From Paenibacillus sp. yr247 (GTDB lineage: Bacteria; Bacillota; Bacilli; Paenibacillales; NBRC-103111): a DNA stretch of 64,000 bases. Within the stretch, counting starts at the first letter, position 1. Every line of letters starts with the position of its first letter. The stretch is taken from the NCBI RefSeq assembly GCF_900103825.1, contig NZ_FNIF01000002.1, positions 248,001 through 312,000 of the forward strand, written 5' to 3'. A program made the position numbers and the translations under genes. Below are positions 25,629-34,743 of this stretch, piece after piece. The notes under the pieces were generated by a model that saw nothing but the letters and a program-made list of their open reading frames with translations, did no database searches and was not told where the DNA came from.

Positions 25629-26948
25629 TTACTTCTTAAGGCTATCCCATGTTTTCTGGAATTCCTCAAGCATTTGATCCTTCGTATACTTCTTCGCGAC
25701 ATAACCTTGCATAATATCGCCGAATTTTTTACTGGATGCTTCACCGCCCGGGAATTTAAACCAGTTCCAGCTAAGTGTTTTACCAGCTTTGCTGTAAGCA
25801 ATAATGTCAGCTGCTAAAGGTCCAAGAACTTTTTCGTCAGCAGGAATCGTTTTAAATGCAGGGATGAACTTGAACTCTTCCGTGATGTATTTCTTACCGA
25901 TATCGGAGCTAACCATCCAGTTCAGGAATTTCTTAGCTTCGTCTTTCACAGCGGAGTTTTTGTTGATAACCCAGTTGTTTGGAACACCAACGAACAATTT
26001 ATCGTTCGCTGCAGCGTCATCGTTGATCGGCATTGGCAAGAAGCCAATTTTGATATTCGGGTTTGTTTTTGTGATTTGGACTTGTGTCCAGTTACCTTGT
26101 TGTGTCATTGCTGCTTTACCTGTTGCGAAATCCGTTACTTGCGTATTGTAATCTGTTTGAAGCGGATTTTTGTTACCATATTTCAATTGTAGATCAAATA
26201 GTTTTACCCATTGGTTAAATACTTCGTTACCCGGAATTTTTGCTGTACCTTTATTCAAACCGTCAATGAAAGCATTTGGATCCTTCTGGTAAGCAAACGG
26301 AAGGTTTACAAAGTGGTTCCCCAATACCCACCATTCGCCATAGCCGGTTTCAAAAGGTGTAATTCCTTTTGCTTGAAGCTTATTAGCAGCATCTTCGAGC
26401 TGTGTGAGTGTTTTTGGCAATTCTGTAATGCCAGCTTGTGCGAACAGGTCTTTATTATATTGGAAACCATAACCTTCGAGGTTAAGCGGTTGTCCATAAA
26501 GTTTACCGTTTTTCGTCATTGGCTCTTTCGCCACATCTACAAGATCCTTAACCCATGGTTGATCCGAAAGATCTTCCAGGTTTTCGATCCATTTGTCGAG
26601 ATCTGAGAAACCACCGTTGTTGAAAATATCTGGTTTATCGCCGGAGTTAAACTTGGCAAGTAATGCAGCACCGTAGTCAGCACCACCGCCAACTGTGTCC
26701 ACTTGAATTTTAACGTTAGGATTTAACTTTTGGTATTCTTGAATCATTTTCCCTAATTGATCAGCAATTTCTACCTTGAATTGGAACATTTTAATTGTAA
26801 CTGGTTTACCGCCTGCAGCTGGTGTAGCTGTTGCTGCTGCCCCTGGTGATGCGGATGGCGCTGGCGTTGTATCTTTCTTCGCGCAGCCAGCTGCAACCAT
26901 AGATAGGGTTAGTACAGCTGCCATACTGATCATCGTGAATTTTTTCAT
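25629..26948 (-). CDS. Sugar ABC transporter substrate-binding lipoprotein (family 1)
   Basis: A 439-residue extracellular receptor. The signal peptide ends in a lipobox (VAAGC), followed by an Ala/Pro/Thr-rich linker (TTPAPSASPGAAATATPAAGG) and a SBP_bac_1 fold (GKLYGQPLNLEGYGFQYNKDLFAQAGI, GKAAMTQQGNWTQVQI). It belongs with the two permeases upstream (MalF-like, MalG-like) and is separated from them by 166 bp containing two palindromes. No ATPase gene is present, so a shared MsmX/UgpC-like ATPase encoded elsewhere is expected, as in Bacillus sugar transporters. The ligand is probably an oligosaccharide; regulation is probably by the divergent YesM/YesN pair. Confidence 0.94.
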   Translation of the reverse strand: MKKFTMISMAAVLTLSMVAAGCAKKDTTPAPSASPGAAATATPAAGGKPVTIKMFQFKVEIADQLGKMIQEYQKLNPNVKIQVDTVGGGADYGAALLAKFNSGDKPDIFNNGGFSDLDKWIENLEDLSDQPWVKDLVDVAKEPMTKNGKLYGQPLNLEGYGFQYNKDLFAQAGITELPKTLTQLEDAANKLQAKGITPFETGYGEWWVLGNHFVNLPFAYQKDPNAFIDGLNKGTAKIPGNEVFNQWVKLFDLQLKYGNKNPLQTDYNTQVTDFATGKAAMTQQGNWTQVQITKTNPNIKIGFLPMPINDDAAANDKLFVGVPNNWVINKNSAVKDEAKKFLNWMVSSDIGKKYITEEFKFIPAFKTIPADEKVLGPLAADIIAYSKAGKTLSWNWFKFPGGEASSKKFGDIMQGYVAKKYTKDQMLEEFQKTWDSLKK

Positions 26949-26991
26949 TAAGGTAAAGCCTCCCTTTTTTTGTTTACTCAGTTTTCTCTGA

Positions 26992-27042
26992 TAACAAACG
27001 ATTTGTTAGCTCATCATCAGCCTTACTTGGTTTATTGTAAAC
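26992..27042. promoter_or_regulatory. Two palindromes between permease and binding-protein genes
   Basis: TAACAAACGATTTGTTA (26992-27008) and GTTTATTGTAAAC (27030-27042) are perfect inverted repeats inside the 166-bp gap of the sugar transporter operon. They could be operators for an internal promoter of the binding-protein gene or mRNA-stabilising hairpins. Neither matches the CcpA cre consensus well. Confidence 0.4.
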
Positions 27043-27114
27043 ACTTTCTTAGACCCTTAACACAGAGAATATTGAACATAAAGGTGGAAGATTTTGAACA
27101 TATTTGCAAAATTG

Positions 27115-27951
27115 TTACCCTTTTACCGAACCCGCCGTAATGCCTTCAACAATATGTTTCTGCATCGCAAGGAAGAAAATAACGATTGGCAAGACGCCAA
27201 GTGTTAGACCAGCAAGGGCCAAATCCCATTGCTTCGTATATTGACCAAAGAAAGAGAAGGTTGCTAAAGGTATTGTTCTCAGACCTGGACTATTTAACAC
27301 GAGTGAAGGAAGCAAATAATCATTCCATATCCATAAACTGTTTAAGATAATGACTGTCGTTGACATCGGCTTTAATAGCGGGAAAACAATTCGCCAAAAC
27401 ACCCCATACGGCGAGCAACCATCAACAGTAGCTGACTCTTCAATTTCAAGCGGAATGGATTTAATAAAACCGTGAAACAAGAATACGTTCAGTGAAACAC
27501 CGAATCCAAAATAACAAATAATCAATCCTAGCTTGCTGTCCATTAGTCCAACTTGACTCGCTACACGCACAAGCGGAATCATGATGGATTGAAATGGAAT
27601 AACCATTGCAGCAACGAAAGCTAGAAATACAAGGTTGTTGAATTTACTTGCTTTGCGAACCATACGATAAGCCGCCATGGAACTAATTAACACAAGCCCC
27701 ACATTACTGAGCACTGTAATAATTAAAGAGTTCAGAAATGCACTCGGGAACTTCATAATTGTCCATACCTTCGTATAGTTGTCTAGATATAAGCTTTGCG
27801 GAAGCTTCGCTGTACTAGCGGCTAGTTCCGGAAAAGTCTTGAGTGAGTTGACAATAACGAAGTAGAAAGGAACTAAAAATAAGAGTCCAATCAAGATGCC
27901 CAGCACCTCGAGTGTAAATAGTCGTCCTGAGTATTTTTTGACCGATTCCAT
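27115..27951 (-). CDS. Sugar ABC transporter permease, MalG type
   Basis: A 278-residue inner-membrane subunit with six predicted helices. The EAA loop that contacts the ATPase is visible as EIEESATVDGCSPYGVFWRIVFPLLKP. The start overlaps the MalF-like gene stop (TAATG), with GGAGGTTG upstream, so the two permeases are translationally coupled. It works with the MalF-like partner and the lipoprotein downstream to import a carbohydrate. Confidence 0.93.
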   Translation of the reverse strand: MESVKKYSGRLFTLEVLGILIGLLFLVPFYFVIVNSLKTFPELAASTAKLPQSLYLDNYTKVWTIMKFPSAFLNSLIITVLSNVGLVLISSMAAYRMVRKASKFNNLVFLAFVAAMVIPFQSIMIPLVRVASQVGLMDSKLGLIICYFGFGVSLNVFLFHGFIKSIPLEIEESATVDGCSPYGVFWRIVFPLLKPMSTTVIILNSLWIWNDYLLPSLVLNSPGLRTIPLATFSFFGQYTKQWDLALAGLTLGVLPIVIFFLAMQKHIVEGITAGSVKG

Positions 27952-28835
27952 TAAACTTCAACCTCCTTGCGTTTCGTATACATGACTTGGATGGTCGAAA
28001 TAATAGCCACAACAACGAAGAATACTAACGCTTTCGCAGTTCCTAAACCATAGTTGTTATTCCGGAACGCTTCTTGATAAATATTGATGGAAACGGATTC
28101 CGTTGAGTTGAACGGTCCACCTTTAGTCAAAGCAAAGTTCAAGTCAAACATCTTGAAGTTCCATGAAATGGTCAGGAACAAACATACGGTAACTGCCGGC
28201 ATAATAAGTGGAATGATAATGTTCTTTAGCACTTGTAAACGCGTAGCACCGTCGATATAAGCCGCTTCAACCATATCTTTGGGCACATTCGAAAGCGCCG
28301 CAATATAAATGATCATTAAGTAGCCGGAGCCTTGCCATATACTAACGATGGCGATTGCCCAGAAGGCTGTTGGTGCATCACCCAACCACGGCAGTTGGAA
28401 AAAACTAAGATTCGTCAATTGGCCTAACGTACCGAACCCTTTGACGAAAATAAACTGCCAAATGAACCCGAGCAAAAGTCCGCCAATTACGTTCGGCATG
28501 AAAAAAATAGTACGCAGTACATTCCTGGTTTTCAGAGCCTGTGTGAGCAAGAGAGCCAGAAGAAATCCGACAAGATTCGTGAGAATCACATCTGTCACGG
28601 TTATTCTTGTTGTAAACCAGAATGCATTGCGATAGTCCGTGTCATGAAAAAGAAGGTGTTTGAAATTGTCCAAGCCGTTAAACTTGACGGTTGTTGTCAC
28701 ACCATTCCACTCCGTAAATGAATAATAAATGCTCATGAGAAATGGAGTAACAACAATAAGCGCGAAAAAGATCAACGCTGGTCCGATAAACACCCATTGT
28801 TGTATTAGTCCTGCTAACCCTTTATTAGTTTTCAT
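27951..28835 (-). CDS. Sugar ABC transporter permease, MalF type
   Basis: A 294-residue permease with six helices. The EAA loop reads DMVEAAYIDGATRLQVLKNIIIPLIMP. It is the first gene of the transporter operon, with AAGGGGGAAA upstream of the ATG. The 158 bp between this gene and the divergent sensor kinase must contain both promoters; a YesN-type regulator commonly acts there. Confidence 0.93.
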   Translation of the reverse strand: MKTNKGLAGLIQQWVFIGPALIFFALIVVTPFLMSIYYSFTEWNGVTTTVKFNGLDNFKHLLFHDTDYRNAFWFTTRITVTDVILTNLVGFLLALLLTQALKTRNVLRTIFFMPNVIGGLLLGFIWQFIFVKGFGTLGQLTNLSFFQLPWLGDAPTAFWAIAIVSIWQGSGYLMIIYIAALSNVPKDMVEAAYIDGATRLQVLKNIIIPLIMPAVTVCLFLTISWNFKMFDLNFALTKGGPFNSTESVSINIYQEAFRNNNYGLGTAKALVFFVVVAIISTIQVMYTKRKEVEV

Positions 28836-28993
28836 GGGAATTTCCCCCTTACGATAATATAACTATACGCTATAGTATAAATCCCTTTTTCTTCGTGATA
28901 CACAGATGATAGTGATGCATTAGGTGGAATTTGTTGACCTCTACTGCTACAATATAGGGTGAAAAGTCCAAAAAGAAACTGAGTTGATGCACC

Positions 28994-30820
28994 TTGTTCC
29001 GCCACAGTATGCGCAATAAATTAATCCTTTTTCTACTCATTGCGACCTTAGTTCCGTTCATTACATCGATCGTAGTTTCTTATATATTCACCAAGGAAAA
29101 AGTCACGGAAGACACAATTACGAATAATTCGGCCCTTATATCTCAAGCAAAAATGAATTTATTGAACTATTTAAATGGTGTTGTCCAAGCCTCAACTACG
29201 ATTTATACAGGGCAGCATTTATCTGAGCTTGGTCAACTTTACGATATACTGCAAACTGAGCGAGAAATCGACTACATGAGTGATAAGGTTATCAAAAGCG
29301 GGCTGCAGGTCATGTCTCATTCGGTTAAAGAGATCAAACAAATTTATCTTTACGCCTCCGTTAGCGACCGTTCTTATCTAGCGAGCAACGACTTTCAAGG
29401 AAGCACGATCGGTAAATATGAATCTCTTCAGCAGTTCCCCGAGAACAAAACCGTTTATTTTGAAACGACCCATGAAAGCCATAATTACAATATTGCCCTT
29501 AATGTGTATTCTGCTCCAACCCCTGTTCTATCTATGCATCGTAAAATTATATACTCGCCGAGTAACATCTCGATTGGCGAGCTGGTTATTGATCTTCAAC
29601 TAAATCTTGTCTCTGAAATATCCCAAAGCTTATTCACCCATGACCAAGAAGAACTATATATCCTGGATGATAAGGGGTTCATCGTGTTCGGTCCCGATGT
29701 TTCTAAATGGGGACAACCTCTGGAAGAAAGCTGGGGGAATGAGGCGATCTATAGCGATCTCCAAAAAGGTTCCTATGAATGGAACAGCGGCGCTTATGCG
29801 GGGATAAATATTTATGAAAAAATGAAAACTGATGATGTCAGTTGGACGATCGTCAAACGACTTCCCTATGAACAATTAACTAAAAATGCCAGACAGTTAA
29901 CTTTAATTAACTCCCTAGTACTTACTCTTTTTATGTTAATTGTGATAATAGGCACTGTTTATATCAGCATTCGCTTCACAGCGCCCATTAAACAATTGAT
30001 TCGTTACATCACGCGCATTCAGGCTGGACAAGTTCATATTGGCCAAATGGATACTGATATTGAACTGACCCGAACCGATGAAATGGGGATTCTTGCAAAC
30101 CGATTCCATGGCCTTATGCAGGATTTGAATCAAATGGTGATGCGCGAATATCGATTAGAGCTTGCGAACAAATCCAATCAGCTTATGGCGTTACAAGCTC
30201 AGATCAATCCGCATTTTCTGAATAACTCGCTTCAATCCATCGGTACGCTAGCTTTGCAGCATGATGCACCGAAGGTCTATGCCTTGATTTCTTCCCTTGC
30301 CAAAATGATGCACTACAGCATGAATACAAACGAATCCGTCGTTCCTTTACGTAAAGAACTCGATCATATTAAAGCCTATCTTGAGCTGCAAAAACAGCGC
30401 TTCGAGCACCAATTCGAAATCATCTACGACATCGAAGAAAGCACGAAAGCTATCTTTGTTCCCAAGATGATCCTGCAGCCGCTAGTCGAAAATTATTTCA
30501 AGCACGGTTTTAAACCAAGTACAGCAGCTACGGGCTTATTACGTATCGAAGCAATGAAGCAGGTAGATGGTGATTATGAATTCTTGAAGCTCACTGTCGA
30601 GGATAACGGAATTGGTATTACAGAGGAACGGCTGCGCGAAGTAAGAAGTAGGCTAAATGCCCCTTCGATTACTGATGAGGCTTACATTGGGCTTAGTAAT
30701 GTGCTAACCAGAGTGCAGTTATATTTCACCGATGATGCTGCTCTTAACATTGAACATGCAAAGCCCCAAGGTCTAAGGATCGTGATCCATATACCTATGA
30801 AAAAGGGAGCTATAGAATGA
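28994..30820 (+). CDS. Sensor histidine kinase, YesM type
   Basis: A 608-residue membrane kinase. The first helix (KLILFLLIATLVPFITSIVVSYIF) and a second near residues 308-328 enclose an extracytoplasmic Cache-like sensor of about 275 residues. A HAMP region, the His kinase domain with the phospho-acceptor block LQAQINPHFLNNSLQSIGTL and an ATP-binding domain (PKMILQPLVENYFKHG, VEDNGIGI) follow. This is the LytS/YesM family that senses sugars or their binding proteins. The start is TTG 28994; ATG at codon 6 is the alternative. Its last 4 bp overlap the regulator gene. It is divergent from the sugar transporter it probably controls. Confidence 0.95.
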   Translation: MFRHSMRNKLILFLLIATLVPFITSIVVSYIFTKEKVTEDTITNNSALISQAKMNLLNYLNGVVQASTTIYTGQHLSELGQLYDILQTEREIDYMSDKVIKSGLQVMSHSVKEIKQIYLYASVSDRSYLASNDFQGSTIGKYESLQQFPENKTVYFETTHESHNYNIALNVYSAPTPVLSMHRKIIYSPSNISIGELVIDLQLNLVSEISQSLFTHDQEELYILDDKGFIVFGPDVSKWGQPLEESWGNEAIYSDLQKGSYEWNSGAYAGINIYEKMKTDDVSWTIVKRLPYEQLTKNARQLTLINSLVLTLFMLIVIIGTVYISIRFTAPIKQLIRYITRIQAGQVHIGQMDTDIELTRTDEMGILANRFHGLMQDLNQMVMREYRLELANKSNQLMALQAQINPHFLNNSLQSIGTLALQHDAPKVYALISSLAKMMHYSMNTNESVVPLRKELDHIKAYLELQKQRFEHQFEIIYDIEESTKAIFVPKMILQPLVENYFKHGFKPSTAATGLLRIEAMKQVDGDYEFLKLTVEDNGIGITEERLREVRSRLNAPSITDEAYIGLSNVLTRVQLYFTDDAALNIEHAKPQGLRIVIHIPMKKGAIE

Positions 30821-32445
30821 AAGTATTACTTGTCGATGACGAGAAACATGTGCGCGATGCCATCCGTCTGCTTGTCAACTGGAAGCAGCACGGAATTGAT
30901 ACAATTTTAGAAGCGCAAGATGGCGAATCTGCTTCTCAGATGATCAATCAACATCATCCAGAGATTATCATGACGGATATGATGATGCCGATCATGAATG
31001 GCGTTAAACTGCTTGAATGGCTTCATATACATGCCCCTGACTCGAAAACGATTGTCATAAGTGGCCATGACGATTTCTCTCTGCTGCGCCATACCCTAAA
31101 GTATGGGGGTACGGATTATATTTTGAAGCCCGTTGATCCGGAACAATTAAATGATGCGTTAGATAAAGCGATTCTGACTTGGAATAAGGACGAAGAACTT
31201 CGTCAAACCAATCGTGAACTGAACATCGAAATGAATCAAATTAAGCCTATGTATTGGGATAAGCTGCTTTCCAACTTAATTGCTGAACCTTCCTCTTATG
31301 ATCAGGCTGCTGAGCAGCTCGAGAAAGAGCTTCATTTATCCCGGAGTGTGAGCGATTGCCGTGTCGCTATATTATCCTTAGATACCATGGAACGAAGTGT
31401 GAAGAACAAGTTCAGCGATAATATGGATCTACTGCTGTTCTCGCTGATTAACATTTGTAATGAATTTCTCGTAAACGATGGGCGTGGTTATGCATTTCGC
31501 CATTGGAACAGCGATAACGAGATTGTCTTGCTATTATGGAAGGATCAACCTGGCGCTGAAGCATTTCTGACAAAAATTAATGAAGGTATGCGTACCGCGC
31601 TTCACACCCGCGTGGACTTCGGTATTGGGAGCTCTCACACCTTTCCTACCGATTTAGCCTTGTCCTATCAGGAAGCCAGTAATGCTTTGAGACAGCGTAA
31701 TCTGAAAACTAAGGATACATGGATTCATAGTACTTTGAAACCTTCCAAGACACCACAGCCTACACTTACTTTTAGTCATTATGAGGAACGAATTCAGCTG
31801 GCCATTCGCAGCGGGAGTATCGACCAAATTCAAGAATCCGTTCAACAATGGATGGATACGGTCAAGCAAAGTGAAGTCATTACACTTGAGCAGCTCGACC
31901 ATTGGTGGCGGGAGTACAGTGTGATGAAGCGTCGTTGGGTGCAGCAATTCTTCTCAGGCATCAGTGAAGATAAGGTTAAGCAAATGCTCTTAGATGAACC
32001 TTCGAGTTTAATCATTCCACTGGATGAGTATGGGATATTGTCCCTCTCTTTGTGGCAGCAGGAGCTCACTCGGAGTATTGCTCACTTATCTAAGCTGCTT
32101 CTTGAAAGTCAGCAAAAAGACAAAAGTGTTATTTTTGAAATCGCTGAATTCCTTGAAAAGCACTATCACCAAGATGTTACGCTGCAGGAAATAGCTAGTC
32201 GGTTTTATCTAAGCCGTGAGTACATCTCACGAAAATTCAAGCAAGAATTCGAGGTTAACCTTTCAGATTATTTAGGCCAGATCCGTATGAGCAAAGCGAA
32301 GGTCTTGCTTCGCAATCCATATCTTCGTATTTCACAAGTAGCTGAGATGGTCGGTTATCAGGATGAGAAATATTTCAGCAAAGTTTTCAAAAAACTGGAG
32401 GGAATTACCCCCAATGAGTATCGAAAAACGGCGAATTCTATCTAA
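30817..32445 (+). CDS. Response regulator, YesN type with AraC DNA-binding domain
   Basis: A 542-residue regulator. The receiver domain has the acidic pocket (VDDE), phospho-acceptor Asp in MTDMMMPIMNG and Lys in ILKPVD. A long, poorly conserved linker domain of about 300 residues follows, then a C-terminal AraC helix-turn-helix pair (DVTLQEIASRFYLSREYISRKFKQEFEVNLSDYL, RISQVAEMVGYQDEKYFSKVFKKLEGITPNEYRK). The ATG overlaps the kinase stop by 4 bp (ATGA), so the two are coupled. It most likely activates the divergent sugar ABC operon. Confidence 0.95.
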   Translation: MKVLLVDDEKHVRDAIRLLVNWKQHGIDTILEAQDGESASQMINQHHPEIIMTDMMMPIMNGVKLLEWLHIHAPDSKTIVISGHDDFSLLRHTLKYGGTDYILKPVDPEQLNDALDKAILTWNKDEELRQTNRELNIEMNQIKPMYWDKLLSNLIAEPSSYDQAAEQLEKELHLSRSVSDCRVAILSLDTMERSVKNKFSDNMDLLLFSLINICNEFLVNDGRGYAFRHWNSDNEIVLLLWKDQPGAEAFLTKINEGMRTALHTRVDFGIGSSHTFPTDLALSYQEASNALRQRNLKTKDTWIHSTLKPSKTPQPTLTFSHYEERIQLAIRSGSIDQIQESVQQWMDTVKQSEVITLEQLDHWWREYSVMKRRWVQQFFSGISEDKVKQMLLDEPSSLIIPLDEYGILSLSLWQQELTRSIAHLSKLLLESQQKDKSVIFEIAEFLEKHYHQDVTLQEIASRFYLSREYISRKFKQEFEVNLSDYLGQIRMSKAKVLLRNPYLRISQVAEMVGYQDEKYFSKVFKKLEGITPNEYRKTANSI

Positions 32446-32497
32446 AATTCTGTAAAAAATATGGAATATGCTATACTAATAAACAGAGGTGATTTTC

Positions 32498-32929
32498 ATG
32501 AACATGCCCATCGAGACTACGACCGCAAATTCTTTCCCTCGCGCTTCGAAGGCAGCCAAGGTAGGGAAGAAAACGTACGTATACTTGTTTGTGGGTTGGG
32601 TCATGCTGGTCGCAATCGGAGTGGCAGCAGCTATGTTGTACACAGAGCATTTGAGACAAAAAATAGCAACCGATATCGCACAGCAAACCCAGCAACAACT
32701 GCAAGTGGTTCAACAAGATTATCAGAAGCAGGTTAACCAATTGAAAGATAGTGTTACTACCGACATGAAAGCTTTGCAGACAAAGGTAGACTCACTCAAT
32801 GAACTACTCGCTTTCACGAAGGACAGCGCGAACAGCAAAACAGATAACAGTAACCAACTCTACACGCAGCTTGCCGACGTGAAGAAGAAGCTGGATGAAC
32901 TGCAAAAAAATCTGGATGTGTTAAAGTAA
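32498..32929 (+). CDS. Single-pass membrane protein with long coiled coil
   Basis: A 143-residue protein: a short cytoplasmic start, one membrane helix (YLFVGWVMLVAIGVAAAMLY), then an almost continuous extracytoplasmic helix rich in Gln, Lys and heptad hydrophobics (IATDIAQQTQQQLQVVQQ to the C-terminus). ATG 32498 is preferred, with AGAGGTGA upstream. Its stop codon overlaps the next start (TAATG), so it is coupled to the phosphodiester glycosidase that follows. The two probably work together at the membrane, the coiled coil acting as spacer or multimerisation partner. No family recognised. Confidence 0.75.
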   Translation: MNMPIETTTANSFPRASKAAKVGKKTYVYLFVGWVMLVAIGVAAAMLYTEHLRQKIATDIAQQTQQQLQVVQQDYQKQVNQLKDSVTTDMKALQTKVDSLNELLAFTKDSANSKTDNSNQLYTQLADVKKKLDELQKNLDVLK

Positions 32930-33996
32930 TGATAGCTATTCAACAAATCAATCGCTTCTTTCTACTTGCTTGCGCCCCGTTCGTGGGGATGCTCATTTGG
33001 CTGCTTTTCGTTACTACGAATGTCCCTATCAACCCTTGGGTACCTAATGCGTCTACACCAATCTCGTTTCACCAAGAAGCGCTTACGTTGAATAACATGC
33101 TGACTAAAGCTAATATTGACGCTGTGCAGACCAAAACAATCATTCAGCAATATTTCCAATTGTATGAGAAAAGTACCGCGGAAGTAACATCACTGCTTCA
33201 GAATGCAGCAGCACAAGCTGCAAAACCCGGCATCATCTATGATGCACGTATTACAGCCAAGCTCGGAAGCCCTATGAAACAAGCTTCTTCCGGGAATATC
33301 GACTTAAAGCTATTCACTTTGAATGAAAGCAACTATAAAGGTTATGCTCTTAAAGTAAATCTCAAAAGTGATAAGGCCATTAAACTTGTTCTAGGCAAGG
33401 ACAAAATTGGCTCCAGTGAAACGACCTTAGAAGCCGCGGCGCGCTATGGTGCCATCGCTGGTGTGAATGCAGGTGGCTTCGCCGATGATAACAAAGGCAA
33501 ACGCTATCCGCTAGATACAACTATGATGAATGGGAAGTATGTAAATGGCTTCTTTCCTACCAACAACGATACGACCTTTATCGGATTGAACAAAGACCGC
33601 AAGCTCATTGGCGGTAAGTTCAGTTCTCAGTCGGAGCTGGATAAGCTCAACCCGTTGATGGGATCTACCTTCGTTCCTGTTCTCCTGAAGAATGGAAACA
33701 AAATGCCTATTCCCTATCAGTGGCAAAGCTCGCCGGCAAGGGCGGCTCGGACCGTCATGGCCAACTACAAAAATGACCAATTATTGTTTATTGTGACCGA
33801 CGGCTATGACGAGAGTGGTAACTCGGGGGCTACACTTGCTGAGCTGCAGGACAAAATGCAACAACTAGGCATCGTAGACGCCTATAACTTGGATGGAGGA
33901 GGCTCTACCACCTTAGTCATGGGAGGCAGTGTCATTAATCGTCCGTCTGATGGTAAGCTTAGACCGCTAGCCACTAACTTTCTATTTTTCAAGTGA
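32929..33996 (+). CDS. Membrane-anchored phosphodiester glycosidase (NAGPA domain)
   Basis: A 355-residue protein with an N-terminal membrane helix (FLLACAPFVGMLIWLLFV), a helical stalk (about residues 40-100) and a C-terminal NAGPA/phosphodiester glycosidase domain. The family signatures are GVNAGGFADDNKG, NGFFPTNNDTTFIG, LLFIVTDGYD and the loop NLDGGGSTTLV. This kind of protein removes sugar from sugar-phosphodiester linkages on the cell surface; candidate substrates are exopolysaccharide or teichoic-acid modifications. It is coupled to the coiled-coil gene by a 1-bp overlap. Unlike the copy at 7485 it keeps the canonical DGGGST loop. Confidence 0.9.
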   Translation: MIAIQQINRFFLLACAPFVGMLIWLLFVTTNVPINPWVPNASTPISFHQEALTLNNMLTKANIDAVQTKTIIQQYFQLYEKSTAEVTSLLQNAAAQAAKPGIIYDARITAKLGSPMKQASSGNIDLKLFTLNESNYKGYALKVNLKSDKAIKLVLGKDKIGSSETTLEAAARYGAIAGVNAGGFADDNKGKRYPLDTTMMNGKYVNGFFPTNNDTTFIGLNKDRKLIGGKFSSQSELDKLNPLMGSTFVPVLLKNGNKMPIPYQWQSSPARAARTVMANYKNDQLLFIVTDGYDESGNSGATLAELQDKMQQLGIVDAYNLDGGGSTTLVMGGSVINRPSDGKLRPLATNFLFFK

Positions 33997-34137
33997 CCCA
34001 AATTATTCACACTTTATTCGTTTCTTTTTTTTAGATGGTTGGGTATAATAAGCCTAACTATATGCATTTACGGTTTCTAACCCAAAATGGAGCAACTTTG
34101 AGCAAACTCAAAGATCCCTATATTAGGAGGTGCAGCA

Positions 34138-34245
34138 ATGTTTGGTTTATCAACAACATTTTGGCTCGTTATCACTGTTTTTGTATTATTTCTCGTCGCT
34201 ATGATGACGGCTTCCTATAACGAGGACAAAACAAAAGGTCTATAA
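34138..34245 (+). CDS. 35-residue single-helix membrane peptide
   Basis: A very short gene: MFGLSTTFWLVITVFVLFLV then AMMTASYNEDKTKGL. It has one membrane helix and a short charged cytoplasmic tail. The ATG is preceded by AGGAGGTG at ideal spacing, and a perfect 17-bp terminator starts 2 bp after the stop. These two signals make it very likely to be a real gene. The layout resembles the small YtzI-type peptides of bacilli, but I cannot confirm the family. Confidence 0.7.
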   Translation: MFGLSTTFWLVITVFVLFLVAMMTASYNEDKTKGL

Positions 34246-34246
34246 G

Positions 34247-34300
34247 GCAAAAGAAAAAGCATCTGCTTCTCCCTAGGAGTAGCGATGCTTTTTCTTTTGC
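34247..34300. terminator. Bidirectional terminator between the 35-residue gene and abrB-like gene
   Basis: A perfect 17-bp inverted repeat from GCAAAAGAAAAAGCATC to GATGCTTTTTCTTTTGC with a 20-nt loop, A/T-rich at both feet, between convergent genes. Confidence 0.93.
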
Positions 34301-34305
34301 TTCTT

Positions 34306-34563
34306 TTAGGCTCTAACTTTCAACAAGTTCATTTCCGTTACACAAACTCCGCAAATATAACGTTCTTTGAATTCACTGACACTTTCCATGCTTCCACAGA
34401 ACACACATTTCGGACGGTATCTCTCCAGAATGATATGGTCACCCTGCACTAAAATTTCCACGGGATCTCCTTCATTCATTTGATAACGTTTACGTAACGA
34501 TTTAGGCAGTACAATACGTCCCAATTGATCGACTTTACGAACCACTCCCGCTGGCTTCATCAT
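34306..34563 (-). CDS. AbrB-like regulator with Cys cluster (second copy)
   Basis: An 85-residue protein with an AbrB domain (GVVRKVDQLGRIVLPKSLRKRYQMNEGDPVEI) and a C-terminal pair of CxxC motifs (CVFC, CGVC). It is a paralogue of the protein at 15196: same domain order, same Cys spacing. The start is one of two adjacent ATGs after AGAGGTGAAG. Bacillus carries AbrB and Abh as mixed-partner paralogues, so these two could form heteromers. Regulon unknown. Confidence 0.9.
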   Translation of the reverse strand: MMKPAGVVRKVDQLGRIVLPKSLRKRYQMNEGDPVEILVQGDHIILERYRPKCVFCGSMESVSEFKERYICGVCVTEMNLLKVRA

Positions 34564-34743
34564 AGGACTTCACCTCTCTTCCGCTCACGTTTTCCATGCT
34601 TTTGAACTTTCCTAGCATATCTATACGGACTGATACCGATTACTATTCGCCGTTATTCAAGAAACTCCTTCTAATAACAGACTGAAACTTTCTTTTTCCT
34701 GTCAAATATGTAGACCAAAGCCCTCAATTGAATGACCTGAACT

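Noticed and set aside
26992-27008. CcpA cre site in the sugar transporter operon
   Set aside because: Only about half of the conserved cre positions match; reported instead as an unassigned palindrome.
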